The notes beneath the pieces are model-generated. The model was not told the origin of the DNA. It ran no database searches and was given only the letters and a program-made list of their open reading frames with translations. A stretch of 64,000 bases of DNA from Zavarzinella sp. (GTDB lineage Bacteria > Planctomycetota > Planctomycetia > Gemmatales > Gemmataceae), in NCBI GenBank assembly GCA_041399155.1, contig JAWKTI010000001.1:1-64000 (forward strand), written 5' to 3'. Made by a program: the position numbers and the translations under genes. This document shows, piece by piece, positions 53,944 through 63,121 of this stretch; the stretch's first letter is position 1; each line of letters opens with the position of its first letter.

Positions 53944-53991
53944 TTCCGAGTGGGTTGGTATCAACGTACGAATTGAACCAAGGCCTCGGAA
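53944..53991 (+). promoter_or_regulatory. Antiterminator of the leuA attenuator
   Basis: TTCCGAG at 53944-53950 can pair perfectly with CTCGGAA at 53985-53991, which is the 5' arm of the terminator, so the two structures exclude each other. TTCCGAG can alternatively pair, with one bulged base, with CTCGAA at 53917-53922 inside the leader-peptide Leu codons, giving the classic 1:2, 2:3, 3:4 arrangement. Confidence 0.7.
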
Positions 53992-54011
53992 AAACCGAGG
54001 CCATTTTTTTT
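53982..54011 (+). terminator. Intrinsic terminator/attenuator before leuA
   Basis: GGCCTCGG and CCGAGGCC form a perfect 8-bp G+C-rich stem with an AAAAA loop, followed by A and eight T residues. The T-run ends directly at the leuA ribosome site (GGAG, 54013-54016). A terminator in this place, upstream of the gene, points to attenuation rather than to ending an upstream gene. Confidence 0.88.
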
Positions 54012-54021
54012 GGAGAAACCG

Positions 54022-55617
54022 ATGTCCGCGTCTCAGGATCCAAACAGGGTCTACATTTTCGACACCACCTTGCGCGATGGCGAACAGTCCCCGGGCTGCT
54101 CGATGAATCAGGCCGAAAAGATGGAAATGGCGCGGGCACTACGGGATCTAGGCGTCGATATTATCGAAGCTGGTTTCCCGATTGCATCTCCAGGGGATTT
54201 TGAATCGGTGCAGGCGATTGCCCGCGAAATTCAAGGCCCGGTGATCTGTGGGCTGGCACGCAGCAACAATGCTGACATCGACCGTGCGGGAGAGGCACTG
54301 AAGGATGCCACGCGAAAACGGATCCACGTTTTTCTGGCAACAAGTGCCATCCATCGCGAATTCAAACTGAAAATGACCCGCGAAGATATTCTGGAACGCA
54401 CCAAGGCGGGGGTCAGTAGGGCAAAATCTTACGTGGACGATGTTGAGTTTTCGCCAGAAGATGCTGCACGCACCGAATTGGATTTTCTGGCAGAAGTCTG
54501 CGAGGCTGCGGTGCAGGCAGGTGCCACCACGTTAAACATTCCCGATACCGTGGGCTATGCTGTTCCCAGCCACTATGCGGATATTATTCGCTACCTGAAA
54601 AAAAATGTGCGTGGTGCAGAGAATGTGGTTTTCAGTGTGCACTGCCACAACGACCTGGGCCTGGCAGTGGCCAACAGTCTGGCAGCCTTGATGGAAGGTG
54701 CCCGACAGGTGGAATGCACAGTCAACGGTATTGGCGAACGTGCCGGCAACACTGCGCTGGAAGAAATTGTGATGGCGCTGCACACCCGCAGCGATTTTTA
54801 CCACCTGCAGACCGGTATCAACACCCGCCTGATTTATCCCACCAGCAGAAAGCTGTCGGTGGTAACAGGCATGCAGGTGCAGCGCAACAAAGCGATTGTA
54901 GGACAGAATGCCTTTGCCCACGAAGCGGGGATTCACCAGGATGGCATGCTGAAGAACCCCAGCACCTACGAAATTATGAAACCGGAAGACGTGGGGATTA
55001 CCAGCACCGAACTGGTGCTGGGCAAGCACAGTGGCCGCCACGCACTGAAGCAGCGAATACAGGAAATGGGCTATCAGGTGGACGACCAGCAACTGCAAAA
55101 GATCTTTGAAGGATTCAAAGTGCTGGCAGACCGCAAAAAGATTATTTACGATGCGGATCTGGAAGCATTGGTCGATAACCACCTGCATACGGGCACTTCA
55201 GAAGCCTGGACCTTGCAGAACTTCAGTTGTTCGGCCAGTTTTGGTGTCCCCCCCACCGCTGCGGTAACGTTATCCCACAAAGATGGCCGCACGGTTTGCG
55301 TTCCTGCCGTGGGTGATGGTCCGGTTGATGCGGTGCTGAAATCGATCCAGCGTGGGACAGGTGTGGAATTGAAAGTTACCGATTACCGCGTGCGAAGTGT
55401 CACTGGTGGCCTGGATGCCCAGGGAGAAGCCCTGGTGGAAGTTGAGTACGACGGACGGAAACTTGCTGGTCGAGGTGTGAACACCAACGTGATTGAAGCA
55501 AGTGCCCAGGCTTTCCTGCAGGTAGTTAACCGGATTGTACTGCGGGAAATTCAACCCAGATTGAAACCCACTGACCACGTCTCCCACGAAGTGGTGCCAG
55601 AAACCGCACAGCAGTGA
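54022..55617 (+). CDS. leuA: 2-isopropylmalate synthase
   Basis: 531 residues from the ATG at 54022, with GGAG six bases upstream; an in-frame TTG upstream lies in the terminator and is rejected. The catalytic TIM barrel starts RVYIFDTTLRDGEQSPGCSM (metal Asp, substrate Arg). The metal-binding His pair is in VFSVHCHNDLGLAVANSLAA, and GIGERAGNTALEEIVMAL and AFAHEAGIHQDGMLKNPSTY follow. The C-terminal LeuA regulatory domain (about 395-520) is present, so leucine feedback inhibition is expected. It condenses acetyl-CoA with 2-oxoisovalerate, the first committed step to leucine. Transcription is probably controlled by the leader attenuator upstream. Confidence 0.95.
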   Translation: MSASQDPNRVYIFDTTLRDGEQSPGCSMNQAEKMEMARALRDLGVDIIEAGFPIASPGDFESVQAIAREIQGPVICGLARSNNADIDRAGEALKDATRKRIHVFLATSAIHREFKLKMTREDILERTKAGVSRAKSYVDDVEFSPEDAARTELDFLAEVCEAAVQAGATTLNIPDTVGYAVPSHYADIIRYLKKNVRGAENVVFSVHCHNDLGLAVANSLAALMEGARQVECTVNGIGERAGNTALEEIVMALHTRSDFYHLQTGINTRLIYPTSRKLSVVTGMQVQRNKAIVGQNAFAHEAGIHQDGMLKNPSTYEIMKPEDVGITSTELVLGKHSGRHALKQRIQEMGYQVDDQQLQKIFEGFKVLADRKKIIYDADLEALVDNHLHTGTSEAWTLQNFSCSASFGVPPTAAVTLSHKDGRTVCVPAVGDGPVDAVLKSIQRGTGVELKVTDYRVRSVTGGLDAQGEALVEVEYDGRKLAGRGVNTNVIEASAQAFLQVVNRIVLREIQPRLKPTDHVSHEVVPETAQQ

Positions 55618-55654
55618 AAATCTGCTGAAATGAGAGGCATCAGCAAAGTTAACT

Positions 55655-56320
55655 TCATACGTTTGCGGGCCAATCATCCAGACCGATCTGCTTTCTGATC
55701 GCTTCGTCCGAGGGTTGATACACTCGCTCGCTGACTGTCAGTAGCATGTTTTTGTTACCTTGCAGCACTTCGCGTTGTTCTGTAACAAACGATGTAATAT
55801 CAATTACTTCTTTTAATTCCCGCTTGCCGAATCTTGTTAACATCTCCCGTCGTAATCCTAATTGAATTGCACGACGAGAGATAGGATTGCCAGACGGATT
55901 ATGGTCGGGATCCCATTGCATGCGAACATTTGACTTCTGCAGTGCTTGCTGCCATTCATCAATTGTAACATATTTTTCCTGGTCAAATGTCGAAGCAACT
56001 GATTGTGCAAGCAGTGAATCAAAAAAATGCCGGGATATTCTGAGTGCTAAAATTCTTTCCTGATTCGGTTTGGTTGCCCAGCCCGAACGAAACATCATCC
56101 ACAGAAAATTTGGCTTAATCCAACTCATGCGAGAGTAACTGAAACTGGCACCTCCAAAACCTCCAAAAGCACGGTGCTCTACCGCATACTCGGCAATCTC
56201 TTGATGGTACGCCTGATAAACGATTATCGTATCTGCATCGAAGTGGGCAAGAATGTGTTTGCCTTCTTTCGGCCAATGGCAAAGTTGTTCCAGATAATTT
56301 TCAACAAAAAGCTGCTTCAA
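55655..56320 (-). CDS. DUF4291 family protein
   Basis: 221 residues. The DUF4291 pattern is clear: an opening with HILAHFDADTIIVYQAYHQE, then IAEYAVEHRAFGGFGGASFS, YSRMSWIKPNFLWMMFRSGW and ATKPNQERILALRISRHFFD, followed by RMQWDPDHNPSGNPISRRAI and a C-terminal helix. The family's biochemical role is unknown to me, though the conserved Trp/Met/Lys cluster (WIKPNFLWMMFRSGW) suggests an enzymatic or nucleotide-binding site. No signal peptide. It stands alone on the minus strand, convergent with leuA. Confidence 0.85.
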   Translation of the reverse strand: MKQLFVENYLEQLCHWPKEGKHILAHFDADTIIVYQAYHQEIAEYAVEHRAFGGFGGASFSYSRMSWIKPNFLWMMFRSGWATKPNQERILALRISRHFFDSLLAQSVASTFDQEKYVTIDEWQQALQKSNVRMQWDPDHNPSGNPISRRAIQLGLRREMLTRFGKRELKEVIDITSFVTEQREVLQGNKNMLLTVSERVYQPSDEAIRKQIGLDDWPANV

Positions 56321-56377
56321 GGGGATACTCCTGGAAGATGATTTGCAAAGTCCAAGTCAATATTCGAAAATTGATGG

Positions 56378-57160
56378 TCAGCTTTTATTGAAATTCAGCA
56401 GAAACTGTTCCACGTGCTGGTCATCCCACCTGAGCAGTGGGGTGTAGTTGGGGTGGCGGCCATTTTTAATAATCGGATCATTATGACGAGTGTTGTAGCA
56501 ACATATTAACGACCACCGTGGGCGTTCACTCTCATTTTTGCTGGAGCAGTGCAGGAGATTGCCATGAAAAAATAGCCCATCCCCTGGGTTCATTTCGCAA
56601 TAAACCAGCTCGTAGCGAGCTTTTGCTGCATCTACGTACAGGTTATCGGCCCCCTTCTGATCTCCCGTTGAATGATGATCAATACGGCCTAGACGGTGAG
56701 ATCCCCGCAGGACCTGCAGGCACCCATTGGCCTTTTCTGCTCGATCTACCGCAATCAGGCAGCTCGCCATGTCAGGAAACATGCATCCATTGTGGTACCA
56801 GTATCCATAATCCTGGTGCCACTCCCAGGCACCTCCCACGTGGGGCTCTTTCAGCATCATTTTGTGGTGATAGTGATAAACTTCGTCTCCCAGCAGAACT
56901 TCCATTGTCTTTACAATCCGATCCGAACGGGCAATTGCCGAATAAATCGAATCATCAGTAATGTCGTTTCGCAGTGCCAGCCTGCTTTCCCCACCTGTGG
57001 CATCTTTCCGCACGTATGCTTCGCTCGTGATCTTCTGGTCGCCTTTGGCGTAACGAAGCAAGGCTGCGGTTTCCTGTTCGCTGAACAGCCCAGGCACCAG
57101 TACATAACCATCTCGCTCAAATGCCTGCAAAAATTCATTCAATTGCGTGTTGGAAAACAT
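56378..57160 (-). CDS. Phytanoyl-CoA dioxygenase (PhyH) family protein
   Basis: 260 residues, Fe(II)/2-oxoglutarate oxygenase type. The iron ligands are the H-x-D of WEWHQDYGYWYHNG, with the distal His in GDGLFFHGNLLHCSSKNESE, and the 2-oxoglutarate-binding Arg shortly after (RPRWSLICCYNTRH). The N-terminus ERDGYVLVPGLFSEQETAAL is typical of PhyH proteins. It likely hydroxylates a small molecule or lipid; the substrate is unknown. It is divergently transcribed from the oxidoreductase operon at 57270, and such oxygenases often accompany Gfo/Idh genes in planctomycetes. Confidence 0.88.
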   Translation of the reverse strand: MFSNTQLNEFLQAFERDGYVLVPGLFSEQETAALLRYAKGDQKITSEAYVRKDATGGESRLALRNDITDDSIYSAIARSDRIVKTMEVLLGDEVYHYHHKMMLKEPHVGGAWEWHQDYGYWYHNGCMFPDMASCLIAVDRAEKANGCLQVLRGSHRLGRIDHHSTGDQKGADNLYVDAAKARYELVYCEMNPGDGLFFHGNLLHCSSKNESERPRWSLICCYNTRHNDPIIKNGRHPNYTPLLRWDDQHVEQFLLNFNKS

Positions 57161-57269
57161 GGCTCACACCACCATTGGAGAGATCTCTGTATTTATATAA
57201 CAACAACCTTGACTGGTGTTGGCCATCACCGCCGACGCTATTGCGAAAACCCCTATCCAGGTGGGCAAG

Positions 57270-58328
57270 ATGACTACTCCTTTTGGCTTTGCCATCATTG
57301 GCTGCGGGATGATCTCGCGGTTTCACGTACACGCAATCCGCGACGTTCCGAATGCCCACCTGACAGCGGTGTTGACTCGAAATCCCGATAATGCCGCTGC
57401 ATTGTTCAAGGATACCTACCACGAACCGGTACCAGTGTTTACCGATCTGGCTACGATGCTGGCCGCACCGGGAATCGATGCGGTGATCATCACCACCCCG
57501 AGTGGAGCCCATCTGGAGCCTGCAATTGCGGCAGCAAATGCTGGCAAGCACGTGGTGGTGGAAAAACCTCTGGAAATTACTCCAGATCGGTGCGACCAGA
57601 TCATTGCGGCCTGTGAGAAAAACGGCGTGCAGTTATGCACCATATTCCCATCACGGTTTCACGATGCGAATATCGCATTGAAAAATGCTGTCGATCAGGG
57701 GAAGTTTGGTCGCCTGACTTTGGGCGAAACCACCTGCAAGTGGTGGCGCGACCAGAAATATTACGATGAAGGCGGCTGGAAAGGCACCAAAGCCCTCGAT
57801 GGTGGGGGTGCATTGATGAATCAGGCAATTCATAATGTCGACTTATTGCTGTGGATGATGGGCGATGTGGCACGGATTTCCGGATTCACCGCGACTTTAG
57901 CACACGAGCGGATCGAAGTAGAAGATACCGCAGTGGCCTGCCTGCAATTCAAAAATGGTGCACTGGGCGTCATTCAGGCAACGACCAGCGTACACCCGGG
58001 ACTGCCCAAAACGATTGCCATTCACGGCGATGCTGGCTCGGTAGTGGTGGAACAGGAAGATATTCTCCGTTGGGATTTCAAAGCGGAAGTACCGGAAGAT
58101 GCCTTAATTCGACAGCAGTTTGCCCAAAAACAAGGTCTGTCTGGTGGTTCCAGCGACCCGAAAGCAATCAGCCATACTGGCCATGCCCGCCAGTTGACCG
58201 ATTTTGTGGAGGCAATTCGTACAGGCACAAAACCTAAAGTAGATGGCACCGAAGGCCGCAAAGCAGTGGCAGTGATCTGTGCAATCTATGAATCGATGGC
58301 GACTGGCAAAGCAATTTCACTGGTATGA
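57270..58328 (+). CDS. Gfo/Idh/MocA family oxidoreductase
   Basis: 352 residues from the ATG at 57270, with AGGTGGG upstream; the longer frame lacks support. It opens MTTPFGFAIIGCGMISRFHV. The E-K-P motif is canonical (AGKHVVVEKPLEITPDRCDQ), and the substrate-site region includes GGALMNQAIHNVDLLLWMMG with the conserved His/Asp. It acts on a sugar or related polyol with NAD(P). It is the first gene of an operon in which the next start overlaps its stop as ATGA, followed by an acyltransferase and a sulfatase. Confidence 0.9.
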   Translation: MTTPFGFAIIGCGMISRFHVHAIRDVPNAHLTAVLTRNPDNAAALFKDTYHEPVPVFTDLATMLAAPGIDAVIITTPSGAHLEPAIAAANAGKHVVVEKPLEITPDRCDQIIAACEKNGVQLCTIFPSRFHDANIALKNAVDQGKFGRLTLGETTCKWWRDQKYYDEGGWKGTKALDGGGALMNQAIHNVDLLLWMMGDVARISGFTATLAHERIEVEDTAVACLQFKNGALGVIQATTSVHPGLPKTIAIHGDAGSVVVEQEDILRWDFKAEVPEDALIRQQFAQKQGLSGGSSDPKAISHTGHARQLTDFVEAIRTGTKPKVDGTEGRKAVAVICAIYESMATGKAISLV

Positions 58329-59266
58329 GCAAAAAACACCATCCCCAGCGGGATTATGCCGTTTACCTGGTGGTGCGTTTTGTGGCAGCTATTCTGCAGG
58401 CTCTCCCACTGCACGTAGGAGTGTCATTCGCACGATTTCTTGGGTGGTTTGCATATCAGGTCGACAAACGCCACCGTGAAGTGGCACGCGACAACATTCG
58501 CCACGCCTTCCCCCATCTCGCCAATCAACCGGAACGGGTGGATGCGATGGTCCGTGGGTGCTACCACCATTTTTGCCTGATGCTGGTGGAACTGATGTTT
58601 ATCCCACGTAGACTACACCAGGAAAACTGGCGCAAATACTGCTCTGAAAAGAACTTAGGTGCAGTGCTTGATCGGCTCGTTGCAGAACGACCGCTATTGA
58701 TTGTGACCTGCCACTTTGGAAACTGGGAAGTAGCTGGTTATGTGATGGGCACCACCGGTTTTCGATCGTATGCGATTGCCCGCGTGCTGGATAATCCCCA
58801 CCTGGAGAAGTATTTGAAGCAGTTTCGCCAGAAAACCGGGCAGACTATTCTGGCTAAAAAAGGCGATTTCGACCAGATTACCTCCGTGATGGATGCAAAC
58901 GGCAAAATTGCCACCTTGGGGGATCAGGATGCGGGCCCACGTGGGCTGTTCGTTGATTTTTTCAATCGCCCCGCATCCACCCATAAGGCAGTGGCACTGA
59001 TGTCGATCCAATTTAACGCACCGATGGTGGTAGTGGGAGTCCCACGTGTTGGTGGGCCGATGCAGTATGAAATCATCTGTGAAGAGGTCATCGACCCCAT
59101 CGACTATGTCAATGAATCGAACGCCGTGAAAAAGATGACAGAACGATTTACGCAGGCCATTGAACGCCTGGTGGTGCAGCACCCAGAGCAGTATTTCTGG
59201 CTGCACCGACGCTGGAAGCACCAACCTGCGGCAAAAACTAAACCAAAAATGAGTGCCATCTCATGA
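58325..59266 (+). CDS. Lipid A-type lysophospholipid acyltransferase (LpxL/HtrB family)
   Basis: 313 residues, start coupled to the previous stop (ATGA). A hydrophobic N-terminal segment (YAVYLVVRFVAAILQALPLH) would anchor it in the inner membrane. The catalytic H-x4-E motif is CHFGNWE with H130 and E135, as in LpxL/LpxM. LGDQDAGPRGLFVDFFNRPA and a C-terminal YFWLHRRWKHQ are also family features. It adds a secondary acyl chain to a lipid A or related glycolipid precursor, which fits the diderm envelope of planctomycetes. Acceptor not identifiable by sequence. Its stop overlaps the sulfatase start. Confidence 0.88.
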   Translation: MSKKHHPQRDYAVYLVVRFVAAILQALPLHVGVSFARFLGWFAYQVDKRHREVARDNIRHAFPHLANQPERVDAMVRGCYHHFCLMLVELMFIPRRLHQENWRKYCSEKNLGAVLDRLVAERPLLIVTCHFGNWEVAGYVMGTTGFRSYAIARVLDNPHLEKYLKQFRQKTGQTILAKKGDFDQITSVMDANGKIATLGDQDAGPRGLFVDFFNRPASTHKAVALMSIQFNAPMVVVGVPRVGGPMQYEIICEEVIDPIDYVNESNAVKKMTERFTQAIERLVVQHPEQYFWLHRRWKHQPAAKTKPKMSAIS

Positions 59267-60717
59267 AAATCAGTTCAAAATTACTGATTGCGATTATTGC
59301 AATATTCCAATTTTTTTTATATAGCCCACTTTTTGCAGCAGATCGCCCAAATGTACTGATGATTGCGGTAGACGACCTGGCCAGTGTGCTCAGTTGTGCG
59401 GGGCACCCTGTGTGCAAAACACCCAACATAGACCGTCTGGCGAAACGTGGGGTACTATTCAATCGGGCCTACTGTCAAATCCCGCTGTGTAACCCCAGTC
59501 GGGCTTCCATTCTGACTGGCCTAAGACCCGATGATACAACGGTTTACGATCTTGATCGGCATTTCCGTACATCACTGCCCAAGCATGTCACCTTGCCACA
59601 ATTGTTTCGGAACGCGGGCTGGGAAACTTTTCGAATTGGCAAAATTTACCACTACGATGTGCCGAAAGGGATTGGTACCAATGGCCTGGATGATGGCCCA
59701 TCCTGGGATTCGGTGCTTAATCCCAAAGGTGCGGATGTTGATGAGGAAAATCTCATTGTCAATCCGACTCCACAGAAACCGGTCAGTGCCGCACTCAGCT
59801 GGCTCGCAGCAGAAGGCAAAGATCTCGAGCAGACAGATGGTAAAATCGCCCAGCGTGCGGCAGAATGGCTAGCCAAGCAGCACTTAAAGCCATTTTTTCT
59901 GGCAGTAGGCTTTTTTCGCCCCCATACACCGTATGTGGCACCGAAAAAGTATTTTGAGATGTATCCACTGGAAAAAATCAAGCTGCCTCCAGTTCCCAAA
60001 TCCAGTGGGAAATTGCCAGCACCCACCTGGGCCCACAATCATCTGACACCCAACTACGGGCTGGATGCCAAAACCTGTCGGCAGGCACTCCAGGCGTACT
60101 ATGCAAGCGTCAGTTTTGTCGATGCCCAAATTGGTTTTGTACTTGATGCCCTGGATAAGGCACAACTTGCTGAAAAAACCATCATTGTGCTCTGGAGTGA
60201 TCATGGCTACCATTTAGGTGAACATGGGGGAATGTGGCAAAAGCGGTCACTGTTCGAAGAATCTACCCGCAGCCCGCTGATTTTTTGTACACCGAATGCC
60301 AAAGGAAATGGCAGCGTCTGCAATCGCGTGGTGGAATTTGTGGATATTTACCCCACCGTAGCAGAACTCGCTGGATTAAAACACCCAGCCTTGGCTGGTC
60401 GATCTTTGACACCGCTGTTGAAAGAGCCCCACGCCACGTGGGAGCATCCAGCATTTTCACAAATTCTTCGACCGGAAACAGAAAAATACCCCACAGCAAT
60501 GGGCAGAACGATTCGCACCGCACGCTGGCGGTATACCGAATGGAATGAAGGGGAGCTGGGTGCAGAATTATACGACCACGAATCCGACCCCAAGGAAGCA
60601 AAAAATCGATTTGGTGATCCTGAATTCCTCAAGGTGTGGCAGGGCTTGAAAAAGCAGTTTCCCAAAAATGTATCTGGTACTGTGCCCACAACGCCCGTGA
60701 ATCCTAAGCGATTGTAA
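59263..60717 (+). CDS. Secreted sulfatase (iduronate-2-sulfatase-like)
   Basis: 484 residues with signal peptide MKISSKLLIAIIAIFQFFLY ... LFAA. The metal-site start is PNVLMIAVDDLASVLSCAG. The formylglycine motif is C76 in QIPLCNPSRASILTG. Later parts include RPHTPYVAPKKYFEMYPLEK, TIIVLWSDHGYHLGEHGGMW and YDHESDPKEAKNRFG. Similar in length and plan to the sulfatase at 39763, but diverged, so not a recent duplicate. It hydrolyses sulfate esters, probably on polysaccharides. Last gene of the overlapping operon beginning at 57270, which is an unusual partner set for a sulfatase. Confidence 0.92.
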   Translation: MKISSKLLIAIIAIFQFFLYSPLFAADRPNVLMIAVDDLASVLSCAGHPVCKTPNIDRLAKRGVLFNRAYCQIPLCNPSRASILTGLRPDDTTVYDLDRHFRTSLPKHVTLPQLFRNAGWETFRIGKIYHYDVPKGIGTNGLDDGPSWDSVLNPKGADVDEENLIVNPTPQKPVSAALSWLAAEGKDLEQTDGKIAQRAAEWLAKQHLKPFFLAVGFFRPHTPYVAPKKYFEMYPLEKIKLPPVPKSSGKLPAPTWAHNHLTPNYGLDAKTCRQALQAYYASVSFVDAQIGFVLDALDKAQLAEKTIIVLWSDHGYHLGEHGGMWQKRSLFEESTRSPLIFCTPNAKGNGSVCNRVVEFVDIYPTVAELAGLKHPALAGRSLTPLLKEPHATWEHPAFSQILRPETEKYPTAMGRTIRTARWRYTEWNEGELGAELYDHESDPKEAKNRFGDPEFLKVWQGLKKQFPKNVSGTVPTTPVNPKRL

Positions 60718-60878
60718 ATCCGTTTGTGGTGCAAACGCTGAATATCCCAGCGGAAAAGTACGAGCACATTCATTTCCTGCTTGCAGTAACCAGCTGAATC
60801 CAGTAATTTTTGAGAAGTGGCTGCAAGAATTGCTAAATCGTAACTGTTTTGTAACAACAAGATCATATTCGACCCGTT

Positions 60879-61643
60879 ATGGAATTACTGGAACTCACAT
60901 CGCCGCAGGTAAATCGACTGCCCAGGCACACGCCCATCATTTTTCCTGTTGCTGCACTGGAGCAACACGGCCCCCACATGCCCTTGTTTACAGACAGCAT
61001 TCTGTTACAGGGTGTGCTGGATCTGGTGAAACAAAAGCCAATTGCAGAACAAGTGTTGTTTGCCCCACTTCAGTGGCTGGGGAATTCCGAACACCACCTG
61101 GACCATCCGGGGACGATGTCTGCTTCACCCAGGGTTTACCTGGATCTGCTGCGGGATCAGGCGGAGAACTTTTTGTGCCATGGTTTTACAAGATTAGTCT
61201 TCATTAATGGCCACGGTGGGAATATTGTGCCGATGCAGCAGGCGACCTTTGAACTTCGCCAGAAGTATCGGCAGCAAAAGAACTTACTGCTGTTGACCAC
61301 CACTTATTGGACCACAGGGGGCTCTCCCACGGTGGAGATGCCGGAATTGTATCAGCAGGAAATGGGCCACGCCTGCGAGTGGGAAACTTCGATGATGCTG
61401 CACCTGCGTCCGAATCTGGTGCAGGGTAACTGGCAGGAATTGCCCGAAGTTCCTTTTGGCCAAGGGTTTACGCCAGCACACCGGGCATGGGTGATGCCGG
61501 ATCGCTCCGCACCTGGGTATATTGGGCATCCGGCGAAGGCGGCACCCACAAAAGGTGCTGAACTTGCACAATTTTTCGCTGGTGGTGTGGTCAATCTGCT
61601 GGAAAAGATATGTCACTGGAACGGTGAAGGGTGGGATGCATGA
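60879..61643 (+). CDS. Creatininase family amidohydrolase
   Basis: 254 residues. Metal ligands follow the creatininase pattern: Glu and His in PVAALEQHGPHMPLFTDSIL, Asp in FTDS, His in GNSEHHLDHPGTMSASP, and Glu/His in FINGHGGNIVPMQQATFEL and the C-terminal EMGHACEWETSMMLHLRPN. Members include creatinine amidohydrolase, MftE and FAPy deformylases; many are uncharacterised. This one overlaps the downstream transporter (ATGA), so the pair probably handles one substrate. Start ATG at 60879; the frame is closed upstream. Cytoplasmic. Confidence 0.88.
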   Translation: MELLELTSPQVNRLPRHTPIIFPVAALEQHGPHMPLFTDSILLQGVLDLVKQKPIAEQVLFAPLQWLGNSEHHLDHPGTMSASPRVYLDLLRDQAENFLCHGFTRLVFINGHGGNIVPMQQATFELRQKYRQQKNLLLLTTTYWTTGGSPTVEMPELYQQEMGHACEWETSMMLHLRPNLVQGNWQELPEVPFGQGFTPAHRAWVMPDRSAPGYIGHPAKAAPTKGAELAQFFAGGVVNLLEKICHWNGEGWDA

Positions 61644-62929
61644 ACCTCTCAACCAATTGGCGCTGGTGGGTGTGCGGCATCCTGTTTTTAGCCACCATGT
61701 TGAATTACATGGACCGGATGACGGTTTCGCTGGTGGCCACCGAATTAAAAACCCGAATTCAACTGAATGATGTTCGTTACGGGAATATTGAGCGTGCCTT
61801 TTCGTGGGCATTTGCGTTGGGTGGCATCTCTTTTGGTTTTCTCGCGGATCGCTTTGGCCCCAGGAAACTGTACCCACTGGTTTTGTTTGGCTGGTCGTGT
61901 GCGGGTATCCTGACAGGCTTTGCAGATTACCAGTTCATCCAGGATTGGCTGCAGAAAGCCGATGCACCACCGGGAAGAGGATCGTATTACTGGCTGCTGA
62001 TCACCCGCACGATGTTAGGTTTTTTTGAAGCTGGCCATTGGCCTTGTGCGTTGTTAACTGCACGTGCTGTACTCTCTGCTTCCGATCGCCCACTTGGCAA
62101 CGGCGTACTGCAAAGTGGTGCGTCCGTGGGAGCAATTCTGACACCGTTTGTCATTCAGGGGTTTCGCAGTGCTGGCTTCGCCTGGCCGGTCCCGTTCTGG
62201 GTAATCGGTGCCTTGGGCTTGCTCTGGATTCCACTCTGGTTGCGAGTGATGAAACCCGCTGCTTTTCACACCAGTAACACACCAACCACAGCCAATACGC
62301 CAGCCCTTCCACCTGCTGTGTTCTACCTGCGTTTTTCCGCACTGCTGATCGTGGTAATCTGCCTGAACATTACCTGGCAATTCCTGCGTGCCTGGCTGCC
62401 GAAGTTTTTGAAGGAAAACAAACTGTACAGCGAATTCGAAGGCAACATGATCACCGTGGGCTATTTCATTGCTGCGGATATCGGTTGCATCCTTTCTGGC
62501 TTCGTCGTGCTATGGTGTGTCCGTCGAAAATGCAGTCTTCACACCGGCCGACTGATCAGTTTTGCAATGTGTGTGATGTTTGTCATGTGTGCTCTTGCCA
62601 TCCCCAGTCTTCCGAAAGGATGGATACTACTGGGGTGCATTTTCATTGTTGGGGCTGGGATTCTTGGTTTACACCCACTGTATTACGCACTGGTACAGGA
62701 TTTATCACTGAAGAGCATGGGGTTATTCAGTGGGTTACTATCTGCGATGTCCTGGTTCATCGTTGGCTTTTTCCAGGGGCGTCTGGGCAGGCATATTGAA
62801 ACAACTGGCTCTTACGCAATTGGGTTCTGGATTGCCAGTTTAGCCCCACTACTGGCTTTGTTTGCTATTATTGGACTATGGCCACGTGAACAGCGATTGC
62901 TGCCCACTGAAAAATCGGGAGAAGAGTAA
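61640..62929 (+). CDS. MFS transporter (hexuronate/ACS family-like)
   Basis: 429 residues from the ATG at 61640, overlapping the preceding stop. About twelve transmembrane segments. The start WWVCGILFLATMLNYMDRMT and the D-R-x-T motif in helix 1 resemble ACS-family sugar acid transporters such as ExuT. The loop-2/3 motif is FGFLADRFGPRKLYPLVLFG, and RTMLGFFEAGHWPCALLTAR (helix 4) is typical of hexuronate transporters. Likely a proton symporter of an organic anion at the inner membrane. Coupled to a creatininase-type amidohydrolase, so the substrate may be an amide or a sugar acid derivative. Confidence 0.9.
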   Translation: MNLSTNWRWWVCGILFLATMLNYMDRMTVSLVATELKTRIQLNDVRYGNIERAFSWAFALGGISFGFLADRFGPRKLYPLVLFGWSCAGILTGFADYQFIQDWLQKADAPPGRGSYYWLLITRTMLGFFEAGHWPCALLTARAVLSASDRPLGNGVLQSGASVGAILTPFVIQGFRSAGFAWPVPFWVIGALGLLWIPLWLRVMKPAAFHTSNTPTTANTPALPPAVFYLRFSALLIVVICLNITWQFLRAWLPKFLKENKLYSEFEGNMITVGYFIAADIGCILSGFVVLWCVRRKCSLHTGRLISFAMCVMFVMCALAIPSLPKGWILLGCIFIVGAGILGLHPLYYALVQDLSLKSMGLFSGLLSAMSWFIVGFFQGRLGRHIETTGSYAIGFWIASLAPLLALFAIIGLWPREQRLLPTEKSGEE

Positions 62930-63121
62930 AGAAGCACTAAAATATACATTTGTATACATTTTTGGGGAAATTTGTGCTGATTGGCATTTTACACGTCTAG
63001 TTTTGCGCAAAAACGTTATTCCCAATGGGAACTGACGCACCACCAGATGGTTTTTCTGTGTAATAAACGCAGTTACCTTTAAATTCCCGATACGTCCAGG
63101 AGTGTTTAATTCAGGCATTTC

